Notes: generated from the sequence alone by a model not told the origin. 64,000 bases of DNA from Rubricoccus sp038746605 (GCA_038746605.1 JBCDKM010000020.1:28092-92091); one strand, 5' to 3'; positions 52,136 to 61,199 are shown, counted from the stretch's first letter. Program-made: numbers and translations.

Positions 52136-52440
52136 CGTGGGGTAGAGAAGGAGCGCGTGGAAGCAACGGGAGCCACTCACGGGCTGATGCGGATCCTTCG
52201 ATCCATTCTCGCTGGGTCATCCGATCCTTCTCGATCTCTGGTCCCTCAGCGCTCGCGTCCCAGACAGTGAGGCGCGTTCAGCGTCGCGGCCGTCTGCTCG
52301 CCTCAGGTCTCTCGACCTCGGTGCCGAGGCGGGCAGAGCCGGGCGTCTCCACCGTCTCTGTCTGTGCCCCGAGTCCGCCGTAACCTGCACCGCCGCTCCG
52401 GCGTAGCCGCCGGGTCCTGCTCGCCCGCCCTACCTGTCCT
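52136..52440. other. Divergent intergenic region before the ABC permeases
   Basis: This region must contain both promoters. It holds a degenerate palindrome (52313..52332) and GTCTGTG-type GC-rich sequence; nothing coding is supported. Confidence 0.55.
52313..52332. repeat. Palindromic repeat, degenerate left arm, TG centre
   Basis: The left arm reads CGACCTCGG; the right arm is intact. It lies in the divergent promoter region. Confidence 0.7.
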
Positions 52441-53670
52441 GTGCCCTCTGCGGTCACTGAGTTTTCCGAAGGCGCCCGCATCGCCTTCCGCGCTCTCCGC
52501 GCGAGCAAGATGCGCGCGCTGCTGACCACGCTCGGCATCATCATCGGCATCGTCTCGGTGACAGCCACACTGACCGTCATCAACGGCATCGAGGGCGAGT
52601 TCGACCGGTCGATGGCGATGATCGGCGATGACGCGCTGTTCGTGCAGCAGATGCCCTGGTTCTTCTCGCCGGACGAGTGGTGGAAGTACCGCCAGCGGCC
52701 CGAGATCGAGGAGGGGCTCGTTCCGTACCTCCGCACGCGATCCGAGATCGCCACGGCGGTGGCGCCGATCACTGGCACGTCCGCCACGTTCCGGCGAGAG
52801 CGCGACGAGATCTCAGGCATCAGCGTGGAGGCCAGCACGATGCACTACGTGGACACGGGCGGCGTGGATATCGCGGAGGGGCGCTTCTTTACCGAGATCG
52901 AGGACCGGGCGGGGCGTCAGGTCGCGGTGATCGGCTCCGAGGTGGTCGCGGAACTCTTCCCCGTCGAGGACCCGATTGGCAAGTCGTTGCGGATCAACGG
53001 CCAGCGCTTCGAGGTCATCGGGACGCTGACCGAGCGCGGCAAATTCCTCGGTCTGGAGAGTGGCGATACGCGCGCGATCATCCCGTTCCAGACCTACAAG
53101 CGGGTCTTCAATCCTCAGCCGGACTTCGCGGTCAAGGTGTCCGTCGCGGACCCCTCCAGACTGGACGAGGCGCAGCAGGAAGTGGAGGGCCTCGTGCGCC
53201 TCTACCGTGGTCTGGACCCGCTGGAAGACGACAACTTCTCGGTCAACCGGCAGGAGCAGTTCCGCCAGCTCTTCGAGACGCTCCGCGTGACGACCTACGG
53301 GGTCGGGCTGTTTCTGACGGCACTCTCGCTCGTCGTGGGCGGTATCGGCGTGATGAACATCATGTTCGTGAGTGTCAAGGAGCGGACGCGCGAGATCGGC
53401 GTGCGCAAGGCGCTCGGCGCGACGCGTCGGGCCATCCTGACCCAGTTTCTGATCGAGGCTGTCGTGATCTGCCTCGTGGGCGGCGCGATAGGCGTCGGGT
53501 TGGCGGGTCTGATCGCCATCGGCATCAACCAGGTGTTTACCGCGCGACTGACGGTCGGGACGGTGATGGTCGCGTTCTCGATCTGCGCAGCGGTGGGGCT
53601 GCTCTTCGGCCTCGCGCCCGCATGGCAGGCTGCCAAAGCCCGTCCCGTCGAGGCCTTGCGCTATGAGTAG
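52441..53670 (+). CDS. MacB/FtsX-type ABC transporter permease
   Basis: This 409-residue protein has one N-terminal membrane helix (LLTTLGIIIGIVSVTATLTV), a MacB-type periplasmic core of about 210 residues, and three C-terminal helices with VGGIGVMNIMFVSVKERTRE, the FtsX signature. The start is the GTG at 52441. It is followed by a paralogue. No ATP-binding gene (MacB-type ATPase) is next to either, so the ATPase is encoded elsewhere. The likely task is moving substrates across the envelope or acting on lipoproteins. Confidence 0.9.
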   Translation: MPSAVTEFSEGARIAFRALRASKMRALLTTLGIIIGIVSVTATLTVINGIEGEFDRSMAMIGDDALFVQQMPWFFSPDEWWKYRQRPEIEEGLVPYLRTRSEIATAVAPITGTSATFRRERDEISGISVEASTMHYVDTGGVDIAEGRFFTEIEDRAGRQVAVIGSEVVAELFPVEDPIGKSLRINGQRFEVIGTLTERGKFLGLESGDTRAIIPFQTYKRVFNPQPDFAVKVSVADPSRLDEAQQEVEGLVRLYRGLDPLEDDNFSVNRQEQFRQLFETLRVTTYGVGLFLTALSLVVGGIGVMNIMFVSVKERTREIGVRKALGATRRAILTQFLIEAVVICLVGGAIGVGLAGLIAIGINQVFTARLTVGTVMVAFSICAAVGLLFGLAPAWQAAKARPVEALRYE

Positions 53671-53687
53671 CCTCGCGTTCACTCCCC

Positions 53688-53707
53688 CCGCCTCGGTACC
53701 GAGGCGG
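53688..53707. repeat. Palindromic repeat, short form, TA centre
   Basis: A perfect core between the two permease genes, 17 bases after the first stop codon and upstream of the second start. It probably separates their translation rather than their transcription. Confidence 0.9.
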
Positions 53708-53769
53708 GCAGACTCCGTCTGTGCCGGGCCACGGTTTCGGTCTCTCCCTTCACGCATCGCGCTTCCCTC

Positions 53770-54990
53770 GTGACCTCCCTTCGCGACATCGTCCGCATGG
53801 CCTTCGGCGCGTTGCGCGGTAACCGGCTGCGCTCCACGCTCACCGTGATGGGCATCACCGTCGGTGTGTTCTCCGTAATCGCGGCGGTGACAGCGGTGGC
53901 GGTGCTGGAGGGTGTCCTCGTGGACAACCTCGTGTCCATGGGGTCTCAGACTATCACCGTCACCCGCTACCCCAACATCCAGACGGGCGACCAGGCCCGC
54001 CGCCCGCCGCTGCAACTGGAGCAGGCCGAACGGCTCGCGAGCCGCTCAACGCTCGCGACGTCTATCAGTCCGTCGGTCCGCACGTTCGGGCGCACGCTGC
54101 GCGGGGGCGGGGAAGAGACCGATCCGAACATCTCCGTCGTCGGCACGGATGGGGCGTTTGCGGCGAACAATGGCTTGGATGTGCGAGAGGGGCGATTTCT
54201 CGAAACCAGCGACGTGACGGCTGCCCGCCCTGTCGTGGTGATCGGGTCGACGGTCGAGGACGAGCTGTTCGCCGGGCGGGACCCGCTCGGCCAGGAGGTC
54301 CGCATCGATGGGCTCCGGTTCACGGTCATCGGCGCGCTCGAGGAAGAGAGCGGGGGGTTCGGCCTGCTGGACCCCAATCGGATCGTGTTCGTGCCGATCT
54401 CGCGCGCGGTCCCGGCCTTCGGTCTCGCCTCGCGCGATGTGACCATCGACGTGCGAGCGCCGTCTCCCGAGATGGTCGCGGCGACTCTGGACGAGACGAT
54501 TGGCATTTTGCGGGCCATCCGTGGCCTTGCGCCCGAGGCCGAGAACGATTTCGAAGCGGTCGCGAGCGATGGGCTCGCCGAGGGCCTGAAAGGGTTCTCG
54601 AACGCCCTCGCGATGGGCGGGGCTGGAGTCGGGCTGATCGCGCTGCTAGCAGCGGGTGTGGGTGTGATGAACGTGATGCTGGTCTCCGTCACGGAGCGGA
54701 CGCGCGAGATCGGGGTGCGGAAATCGCTCGGCGCGAAGCGGCGGGACATCCTCGTGCAGTTTCTTCTGGAGGCCATCGTGCTCTGCCAAATGGGGGGCCT
54801 CGTGGGCATCGGGCTTGGCGTTCTCGCGGGCAACGGACTGGCGGCGGTGTTCAAGAGCGCGCCTGCGTTCCCAGTCGGGTGGGCCCTCGTGGCTGTGGTC
54901 GGGGTGACGGTCGTCGCGCTGACGTTCGGCGTGTACCCGGCTGTGAAGGCGTCCAAGCTTCGTCCGGTGGAGGCGTTGCGTCACGAGTAG
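53770..54990 (+). CDS. MacB/FtsX-type ABC transporter permease (second copy)
   Basis: This 406-residue permease is related to the one at 52441: N-terminal helix (STLTVMGITVGVFSVIAAVT), periplasmic core, and FtsX segment AAGVGVMNVMLVSVTERTRE with further helices. The start is the GTG at 53770. The two probably assemble as a heterodimer, as in MacB-like permease pairs. The spacing of 99 bases includes one palindrome. Confidence 0.9.
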   Translation: MTSLRDIVRMAFGALRGNRLRSTLTVMGITVGVFSVIAAVTAVAVLEGVLVDNLVSMGSQTITVTRYPNIQTGDQARRPPLQLEQAERLASRSTLATSISPSVRTFGRTLRGGGEETDPNISVVGTDGAFAANNGLDVREGRFLETSDVTAARPVVVIGSTVEDELFAGRDPLGQEVRIDGLRFTVIGALEEESGGFGLLDPNRIVFVPISRAVPAFGLASRDVTIDVRAPSPEMVAATLDETIGILRAIRGLAPEAENDFEAVASDGLAEGLKGFSNALAMGGAGVGLIALLAAGVGVMNVMLVSVTERTREIGVRKSLGAKRRDILVQFLLEAIVLCQMGGLVGIGLGVLAGNGLAAVFKSAPAFPVGWALVAVVGVTVVALTFGVYPAVKASKLRPVEALRHE

Positions 54991-55069
54991 GCGCGTTCGG
55001 GCCGTCTTGCGCCTGGTCGTCCTGCGAAAGGCTAGCTTCTGCGCGCATCCATCGACGCCTCTCGCGACT

Positions 55070-55819
55070 GTGTCAGAACCTGGGACTCGAAACCCGGAAC
55101 CGGGAACTCAAGATCGAGCCAAACGCGCGGCCGGAGACGCCGCCGCTGCCCTCGTGACCGACGGGATGCGGCTCGGCCTCGGGACCGGTTCCACGACCGC
55201 CTTCGCGCTGGAGGCCATCGGGCGCCGCGTGCGCGAGGAGGGCCTTCGCGTGGCGGGCGTCCCGACCTCCTTCGCGGCAGAGCGCCTCGCGCGCCAGTCC
55301 GGTATCCCGCTCCTCTCCCTCGACGACCTCGACCTCGGCCCCGAGGCGGACGGACCTGCGCTCGACCTCGCCCTCGACGGTGCCGACGAGATCTCTCCTG
55401 CCCTCGACCTCATCAAAGGGCGCGGGGCGGCGCACACACGCGAGAAGGTCGTCGCCGCGCTGGCGTCGCGGTTCGTCGTCCTCGCGGATCCGAGCAAGGA
55501 GGTGGAGCGCCTCGGCACGTCCATGCCCGTCCCCGTGGAGGTGCTGCCGATGGCGGAAGCCGCTGTGTCCCAGGCGCTCCGCGGACTCGGGGCAGAGCCG
55601 ACGCTGCGGATGGGGAGGAGCAAGGACGGGCCGGTCGTGACTGACCAGGGGTTCTGGATCCTGGACGCGCGCTTCGCAGGCGGCATCGAAGACCCTGCGG
55701 CGCTCGCGGCCACGCTGAGCGCGATGCCTGGCGTGCTGGATCACGGCCTCTTCCTCGGGATGGCGACGGACGTGCTCATCGGGACGCCGGAGGGCGAGGT
55801 GCGCCGCCGGTCGCGGTGA
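55070..55819 (+). CDS. rpiA: Ribose-5-phosphate isomerase A
   Basis: RpiA interconverts ribose 5-phosphate and ribulose 5-phosphate. The 249-residue protein has KRAAGDAAAALVTDGMRLGL with the following GTGSTT loop, LDLALDGADEISPALDLIKG with the catalytic Asp, RGAAHTREKVVAAL and SKDGPVVTDQGFWILD. The GTG at 55070 is chosen: it puts the family start RAKRAAG at residue 15. The first 14 residues are encoded by a degenerate heptanucleotide array, so the repeat became part of the protein. Confidence 0.9.
   Translation: MSEPGTRNPEPGTQDRAKRAAGDAAAALVTDGMRLGLGTGSTTAFALEAIGRRVREEGLRVAGVPTSFAAERLARQSGIPLLSLDDLDLGPEADGPALDLALDGADEISPALDLIKGRGAAHTREKVVAALASRFVVLADPSKEVERLGTSMPVPVEVLPMAEAAVSQALRGLGAEPTLRMGRSKDGPVVTDQGFWILDARFAGGIEDPAALAATLSAMPGVLDHGLFLGMATDVLIGTPEGEVRRRSR
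55078..55105. repeat. Degenerate heptanucleotide array inside the rpiA start region
   Basis: Imperfect CCGGAAC/ CTGGGACT units overlap the first codons of rpiA. The remains are weaker than at era, ftsK or purK. Confidence 0.5.
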
Positions 55820-55839
55820 GCCACGTCCGCTAGTCCCTC

Positions 55840-55859
55840 CCGCCTCGGCACCGAGGCGG
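55840..55859. repeat. Palindromic repeat, short form, CA centre
   Basis: A perfect core 20 bases after the rpiA stop codon and upstream of the hairpin at 55894. Confidence 0.9.
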
Positions 55860-55893
55860 ACCGAGTCAAGCTGCGGACGAGCGCAAACGAACA

Positions 55894-55923
55894 CCGCCCC
55901 GGCAGCGAGGGCTACCGGGGCGG
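55894..55923. terminator. Bidirectional-type hairpin between rpiA and the TonB-like gene
   Basis: CCGCCCCGG (55894-55902) pairs with CCGGGGCGG (55915-55923). It lies between two convergent stop codons. No long T-run follows on either strand. Confidence 0.6.
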
Positions 55924-55944
55924 CGAAGCGAACGCGAGGCTCGG

Positions 55945-56655
55945 TCAGTTCAGTTTGAAGCGGACCGGCACCGTGAAGCGGACCTTCACCGGACGGCCGC
56001 GCTGCATGCCGGGGCGGAACTCGGCCTTTTGGACGGCCTCGACGGAGGACTCGCAGAGCATCTGGTTCGGCGTCCGGGCGCAGACGGCGTCCGTCACGCG
56101 GCCCTGCTCATCCACCACGAACTGGACGTAGACCGTCCCCTCGACGCCCGCACGGCGGGCCATCTCGGGGTACTCCACGAGTTCCTGCAGCGCCGGGATT
56201 CCACCGACGAGCTCGGGCTCCTGCTCCACCACGTCGAAGATCTCCTGCTCGGGCTCGGGCTCCGGCGGCGGTGGCGGCGGCTCGGGATCGTTGGACGGTG
56301 GCGGCGGCGGCGGCGCGACGGGCGCAGGCGGGCCACTCGGGGGCGGCACGAAGTCATCGAGGTCCATCTCCATGTCGTCGATGATCTCATCCTCGATCAC
56401 CGCGTCGTCCGGGACCTCCTGTGGCGGGGGCGGAGCGGGCGGCGGCGGCGGCGGCGGCTCGACGATCTTCGTCTGCTCGATGTCCTCAACCTCGATGATC
56501 TCCTGGGTGTCCTCGATCACCTCCACGTCGCCGCCCGTCGAGATCGGGGCGTTGACGAAGGCGAGGAGCAGCACGAGAGAAGCGACGGCGCCGACCTGGA
56601 TGTAGAGCGGGTACTTCCGCTTGAGATCGGCGGCGGGTGTTTTGCGCAGAGCCAT
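55945..56655 (-). CDS. TonB-family energy transducer
   Basis: This 236-residue protein has an N-terminal helix (IQVGAVASLVLLLAFVNAP), a periplasmic region with acidic (EVIEDTQEIIEVEDIEQ) and proline-rich (PPPPPPPAPPPPQ) stretches that spans the periplasm, and a C-terminal TonB domain: VGGIPALQELVEYPEMARR, EGTVYVQFVVDEQGRVTDAV and VKVRFTVPVRFKL. TonB links the proton motive force to outer membrane receptors. exbB and exbD are not in the window. Its upstream neighbour is a paralogue. Confidence 0.88.
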   Translation of the reverse strand: MALRKTPAADLKRKYPLYIQVGAVASLVLLLAFVNAPISTGGDVEVIEDTQEIIEVEDIEQTKIVEPPPPPPPAPPPPQEVPDDAVIEDEIIDDMEMDLDDFVPPPSGPPAPVAPPPPPPSNDPEPPPPPPEPEPEQEIFDVVEQEPELVGGIPALQELVEYPEMARRAGVEGTVYVQFVVDEQGRVTDAVCARTPNQMLCESSVEAVQKAEFRPGMQRGRPVKVRFTVPVRFKLN

Positions 56656-56827
56656 AAGGAATAGGGGAGGATGAGCCGGGACTCCAGAGACAGAATGTAG
56701 GCACGAGCGGGCCCGGCGTCACGTCTCGCGTGAGGACAACGCAGCGCGGGCGCGCATTCGCATTCGAAGGAGAGACTGGAAGCTCGCCGGAAAGTTGCTC
56801 GGGTGACGCCAAGCGTGGTGCCAGAAC

Positions 56828-57523
56828 TCAGCGGAGGACGAAGCGGACGGGCACGGTGTAGCGCACCCGGACGGCTACGCCTTGCTGCACGCCCGGCGTA
56901 AACGCGCTCGCGCGGATGGCGTCTAGAGCCGCCTCGGACAGCGAGTCGTGCGGCGAACGCAGCACGGCAGCGTCGGTCACGCTGCCATCGCGCTCCACGA
57001 TGAACTGGACGAAGACCGTGCCCTGAGCGCCTACGCGGCGGGCCAACTCAGGGTATGTGACGCGAGACTGAAGACCCTCTATGCCGCCGATGAGCGTCGG
57101 CTCGATCTCCACGCCGACAAAGAACCCTTCGTCAGTGGGCTCTTCGATGGGAGGCGTAGGTAGGGCCGGGGGTGTGATGGGAGGGGGAGGAGCAGGCGGA
57201 CCCGGAGCAGCGGGCCGTCGCGGCGCTACGTGCTCAAAGGCCTCGATGTCGAATGCTTCCACGGTTTCCGCAAGTACGGCGTCATCGGAGACGATCTGTG
57301 GAGGGGGCGGTGCGGGCGGAGGAGGCGGGGGCGGAGGCTCGGCCGTCGGCGGGACGTCAACGAACTCGAGAGGCTCTGGATCGACGGGGAGGAGGTCTAC
57401 CGGCTCCTCGGGCGGCGGCGTGGGGACGCTGAAGGCCGCGAGGACGACGAGCAGCGCCATCGCGGCGCCGAGGTGGAGGTGGAGCCGGTACTCGCGGCGG
57501 AGGTCAGCGGGGCGGTCAGGCAT
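56828..57523 (-). CDS. TonB-family energy transducer (second copy)
   Basis: This 231-residue paralogue starts at the ATG at 57523 with DLRREYRLHLHLGAAMALLV, then the helix VVLAAFSVPTPPPEEPV and a proline stretch (EPPPPPPPPAPPPPQ). The C-terminal TonB domain has IGGIEGLQSRVTYPELARR, GTVFVQFIVERDGSVTDAA and VRVRYTVPVRFVLR. The two genes are 172 bases apart on the same strand. Two adjacent transducers may serve different receptors. Upstream extension from 57757 overlaps VanZ and is not credible. Confidence 0.88.
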   Translation of the reverse strand: MPDRPADLRREYRLHLHLGAAMALLVVLAAFSVPTPPPEEPVDLLPVDPEPLEFVDVPPTAEPPPPPPPPAPPPPQIVSDDAVLAETVEAFDIEAFEHVAPRRPAAPGPPAPPPPITPPALPTPPIEEPTDEGFFVGVEIEPTLIGGIEGLQSRVTYPELARRVGAQGTVFVQFIVERDGSVTDAAVLRSPHDSLSEAALDAIRASAFTPGVQQGVAVRVRYTVPVRFVLR

Positions 57524-57558
57524 CGGAATCGCGGGGGAAGGTGCCCTCCCGAGACCGG

Positions 57559-57918
57559 CTAGGCGCCCGTTCGTTGCTTTCGTTCCTCGCGAGCGAGTCG
57601 GAACGTCCGCCAGATCCACACGCCGAGGCCAAGCCCGACGATGTCTGCGAGTGTGTCCAGCGGATCCGCGTAGCGCCCGATGGGCAGCGTGCCCTGGAGA
57701 ATCTCGATGAGCAGCGCGAACGCGATCCCAGAGCCGACGACGGCCTTCAGGCTCCATCCCGCGCGTCGCCAGAGCACAGCGTAGATCGCGAAGGCGGCGA
57801 TGTGGTAGAGCTTGTCGCGTGAGAAGAGAGCGAAGTCGCGGATAGCGTCTCCGGGGACAAGGCAGCCGGCGAGCACTATCGCGGTCCAGAGCGCCGCGAG
57901 CGCGTGGTAGCGGGTCAT
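57559..57918 (-). CDS. VanZ-like membrane protein
   Basis: This 119-residue membrane protein has four helices with TAIVLAGCLVPGDAIRDF and KLYHIAAFAIYAVLWRRAGW at the N-terminal part, then IEILQGTLPIGRYADPLDTL and a C-terminal helix with GLGLGVWIW. These are VanZ hallmarks, including the conserved His and Glu, in a family linked to glycopeptide resistance and envelope. The gene overlaps the nnr gene by four bases. Confidence 0.85.
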   Translation of the reverse strand: MTRYHALAALWTAIVLAGCLVPGDAIRDFALFSRDKLYHIAAFAIYAVLWRRAGWSLKAVVGSGIAFALLIEILQGTLPIGRYADPLDTLADIVGLGLGVWIWRTFRLAREERKQRTGA

Positions 57919-59492
57919 CGCGCGAGGGCGTCGGGCGAAAGGAGGTCGCTAGCGACGAGGCTCTCGGCGCGACCGGTATACCGCGAGGCGGCCCGGTAGC
58001 CGAGCCAGAGCGCCGCTAGTGCGGCGTCCATCGGTGCGAGCCCCTGAGCCATCAGGCCGACGATGGTGCCCGCGAGTACATCGCCGGTGCCTGCCGTCGC
58101 GAGGGACGAGTGGCCGGGTGGGCCGATGGCGACGGTGCCATCCGGCGCGGCGAGGACGCTCGGCATGCCTTTCAAGAGGAGGATCGAGTTCCAGTCGGCC
58201 GCGAGACGGCGGACGGTCGCGAGGCGGTCAGTGGGTGCTAGGGTGGGGTCGCCGGTGAGGCGGCGGAGTTCGCCGAGGTGAGGCGTGAGCACAATGCGGC
58301 CTTCTGCCTGCGTCGCGAGGGCGTCTGTATGATCCGCGAGGGCGTTCAGAGCGTCGGCGTCGAGCACGGCGGGCGGGCCTTCCGCACCCGCTAGGCGGCG
58401 GAGGAGGACGCGGACGAGCCGCTGTGTTTCCGCCTCGTCACCGAGACCGCAGCCCATCAACACGGCATCGGCGGTCTCGATGCGCGCACGGATGGGGCCG
58501 TCGGCGGTGATCGCGAGTCCGCCCGCCTCGGTCTCTGGCTGGGCGTCCACCATGACCTCTAGGTTGTGCGCGTCCACGGTCGCGCGGGCGCCCTCCGGCG
58601 TGCAGCAGATCACGGCGCCTACACCTGCCCGATAGGCGGCCTGTGTGGCGAGGACGGCGGCACCTGTGAACCGGCGGCTGCCCACGATACAGACGGCGCG
58701 GCCCGCACTGTACTTGTGCACGTCTGCGGAGCGACGAGGCAGGACCGCCTCCAGCCAGTTGTCGCTGGCGACCCAGGCATCCGCGTGCTCCCGGAGGAGC
58801 GCGCCCGGGATCCCGATCTCGGCCGTGACGACCTCGCCCGCGAGGCGGGGACCCTCGCCGAGCAGAAGCCCCGCCTTCCGCGCGCCCATCGCGACGGTCC
58901 GATCCGCCCGCACTGTGCCAGTAGCGGCAACTCCGGCGTCGGCGTCGAGGCCGGAGGGCACGTCCACGGCGAGGACCCTGGCGCCTCTCTCGCGCTGTGC
59001 GTTCGCCCAAGCCGCGAGCCCAGCGACCGGCTCGCGTAGCTCTCCTGAAATGCCGATCCCGAGGAGAGCGTCCACGATCACTCCCACCCCGGGGACTGCA
59101 TCGGCGGGGCCGACGAGGCGAAGCCGGTCGTCTTCGAGACGGCGCAGGAGGGCGAGGTTGGCGGCGGTGTCCTCGGTGGCCTCGTCTCCTGTTGCCGTGG
59201 TAGCGACAGTTACGCGCCAGCCTCGCGCATGGAGTACGCGGGCGATCACCAGCCCGTCGCCTCCGTTGTTGCCCTTCCCGGCAAGCACGACAGCCTCGTG
59301 CGGCCCGTTGCCGCGGAGACGCTCGGCGTGGTCTGCGCAGGCGCGCCCGGCAGTCTCCATCAGCGCGCGGCCCGGGAGCCCCCACTCTTGCATGGTGCGG
59401 CGGTCGGCCTCGCGCATGCCGTCGGCGCGGAGGACGGGGGCGAGCAGGTCGGGGCGGGACAGCACGGAGAGAGGGGCGGTGAGCCTCGGCAA
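57915..59492 (-). CDS. nnr: Bifunctional NAD(P)H-hydrate epimerase and ADP-dependent dehydratase
   Basis: This enzyme repairs damaged NAD(P)HX. The 525-residue protein has an N-terminal epimerase domain (YjeF-N) with VVLAGKGNNGGDGLVIARVL and VDALLGIGISGELREP, and a C-terminal kinase-fold dehydratase from about residue 255 with KYSAGRAVCIVGSRRFTGAA, LTPHLGELRRL and the catalytic Asp in TAGTGDVLAGTI. The start is the TTG at 59492; a GTG a few codons downstream is an alternative. It overlaps vanZ by four bases. Confidence 0.95.
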   Translation of the reverse strand: MPRLTAPLSVLSRPDLLAPVLRADGMREADRRTMQEWGLPGRALMETAGRACADHAERLRGNGPHEAVVLAGKGNNGGDGLVIARVLHARGWRVTVATTATGDEATEDTAANLALLRRLEDDRLRLVGPADAVPGVGVIVDALLGIGISGELREPVAGLAAWANAQRERGARVLAVDVPSGLDADAGVAATGTVRADRTVAMGARKAGLLLGEGPRLAGEVVTAEIGIPGALLREHADAWVASDNWLEAVLPRRSADVHKYSAGRAVCIVGSRRFTGAAVLATQAAYRAGVGAVICCTPEGARATVDAHNLEVMVDAQPETEAGGLAITADGPIRARIETADAVLMGCGLGDEAETQRLVRVLLRRLAGAEGPPAVLDADALNALADHTDALATQAEGRIVLTPHLGELRRLTGDPTLAPTDRLATVRRLAADWNSILLLKGMPSVLAAPDGTVAIGPPGHSSLATAGTGDVLAGTIVGLMAQGLAPMDAALAALWLGYRAASRYTGRAESLVASDLLSPDALAR

Positions 59493-59505
59493 GATCCGAC
59501 TCCCC

Positions 59506-59525
59506 CCGCCTCGGTGCCGAGGCGG
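59506..59525. repeat. Palindromic repeat, short form, TG centre
   Basis: A perfect core between the nnr start and the stop of the Ig-like gene upstream, so it lies just before nnr. Confidence 0.9.
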
Positions 59526-59555
59526 CCGGGGCCGAGCGGTTCGTTTCCCGGCCTC

Positions 59556-61199
59556 CTACTCCTCCATCGCAATCTCTCCCACGTCTGTCTCGAACCTCGC
59601 GCGGACGGTCTGTGCGGCGTCGGAGAAGGCGACCGCCTCGGGTGGGACGTAGGGCGCGAGGCGACCGCCGGTCCAGGCGCCGTCCCCGTCCGTGTCCACC
59701 ACGAGGCGGAGGCGGTAGTCGCCGGGCGGGAGTGCCGCGAACCGGAAGGCGCCGGTTCCGTCCGTCGTGGTGCGGTAGGGCTCGCCGGTTGCGGGGACGG
59801 CCTCCACGATCACGGCGGACTCTGTGCCGGTCACGCGTCCCGCGAGCTCGCCGGTCTCGTTCGAAGCCGGGCGACGGTAGCGGCGTGTCTGCGTGCTGTC
59901 GCCGACGGGCACCGCCACGGCGAAGCGCCGCACTTCCAGCGGGACCTCCACGAGCACGCCGAGGCCGCTCGGGAGTGGGCGCGTGGTGAATTCTACCGGC
60001 TGGCCCTCGCGGGTGACGGCGAGGGCTGCGAGCGTGGACGAATCCGGTGGGAGGGTGAAGCGGACGCCCGCGCGCTGGTCGGATCGGAGAGTGAGCGCAG
60101 AGTCCGGCGCGACGCGGGACTCCGGGAGGAACGCGGACAGCCGGGCGATGGAGTCATCGGCGCGCTCGGAGGGCATGACGGTCAGCGTGAAGGGCGCGAC
60201 GGAGTTGCCCGCTGAGTCCCTAACCGAGCCCTCCCGTGCCAGCGCAATCCGATGCGGCACAAGCGAAAGCGGCTGCTCTGTCTCCAGCCGGACTTCCTGC
60301 GGGCTCACCGGGTCCACGTAGACCGCGCGGATCGGCGCGGGCATTCCGCTGGCGGAATCGGTGAGCGCCCACGAGTCCGGGGACACGTTGTCCAGAAGGA
60401 CGACCTCGTCGAAGCGGACGGCGAGGCGGCGAGGGCTGATGCCTCGGGTGCGCTGCGGGGCGGGGGCGACGGAATCGCGCAGGGCGGTGTAGAGCGTGAG
60501 CGCAGCGGAGCCGAGGGAGTCCGCCTCGGTGAGCGACTGAGGTGGCGCGGCGAAGCGCTCGCCGGGGTCGGCGCGGCGGTTCCGGTTCCGGTCGTCTACA
60601 GCCACGACGAAGTAGGGGCCCTCGCGGAGGTATTCCAACGCGAAGGTCCCGTCAGAGCCGGACTGCGTGCCGTAGTCGGGGGTTTGCTCGCGAGGGTCCG
60701 GGAGGGCGCCGGTGGAGTCGGCGCGGTAGGCCCAGACGGCGAGGCCAGGGGCGGGCTCGCCTCGCGTGGGGGAGAGGAGGCGCCCGGTGATGGTGCCCTG
60801 GTCCAGTCGGTCGCCGGTCGAGAAGGCCAGCGTGATGGGGGACGTGAGGGCCACGCCGCGCTGGTCGCTGAGGTCTGTGGACACCGTGACGACGTAGGTG
60901 GTAGCCTCGCGGAGGCTGTCCAGCGTGATGCGGAGCTCACGGCCTCGAATCTCTACCTCGGGCGCCGTTTCGCTCTCCGGTACCACCGTCACGGTGCGGA
61001 CGCCTCGCGGGTTGATTCGCTCGGAGAACTCCAGCGTGACCTCGCGCTCGGTGACGCCGAGAGCGCCCGCCTCGGGGATGGAGCCGACGAGGCGGGGCGG
61101 GGTCGTGTCGTCTGGCCCGCCCGTTGGCCGCGAGGGGGTGGCGCAGGCGGAGAGAAGGAGGGGGAAGAGGAGCGCAGCGAGGACGGAGCGCCCCCACAT
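59556..61199 (-). CDS. Ig-like domain lipoprotein of the PTGGPxD type
   Basis: This 547-residue lipoprotein starts with FPLLLSACATPSRPTGGPDD, a Bacteroidota pattern in which the lipidated Cys precedes a CxPxxPTGGP motif, followed by an SbsA-like Ig domain (SIPEAGALGVTEREVTLEFS). Later parts are fibronectin/beta-sandwich-like: FALEYLREGPYFVVAVDDRN and FRFAALPPGDYRLRLVVDT. The ATG at 61199 gives a clean signal; ATGs at 61220 and 61232 are also open. It is 25 bases after the gdhA-like stop, and may be cotranscribed. It probably sits on the outer membrane. Confidence 0.85.
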   Translation of the reverse strand: MWGRSVLAALLFPLLLSACATPSRPTGGPDDTTPPRLVGSIPEAGALGVTEREVTLEFSERINPRGVRTVTVVPESETAPEVEIRGRELRITLDSLREATTYVVTVSTDLSDQRGVALTSPITLAFSTGDRLDQGTITGRLLSPTRGEPAPGLAVWAYRADSTGALPDPREQTPDYGTQSGSDGTFALEYLREGPYFVVAVDDRNRNRRADPGERFAAPPQSLTEADSLGSAALTLYTALRDSVAPAPQRTRGISPRRLAVRFDEVVLLDNVSPDSWALTDSASGMPAPIRAVYVDPVSPQEVRLETEQPLSLVPHRIALAREGSVRDSAGNSVAPFTLTVMPSERADDSIARLSAFLPESRVAPDSALTLRSDQRAGVRFTLPPDSSTLAALAVTREGQPVEFTTRPLPSGLGVLVEVPLEVRRFAVAVPVGDSTQTRRYRRPASNETGELAGRVTGTESAVIVEAVPATGEPYRTTTDGTGAFRFAALPPGDYRLRLVVDTDGDGAWTGGRLAPYVPPEAVAFSDAAQTVRARFETDVGEIAMEE

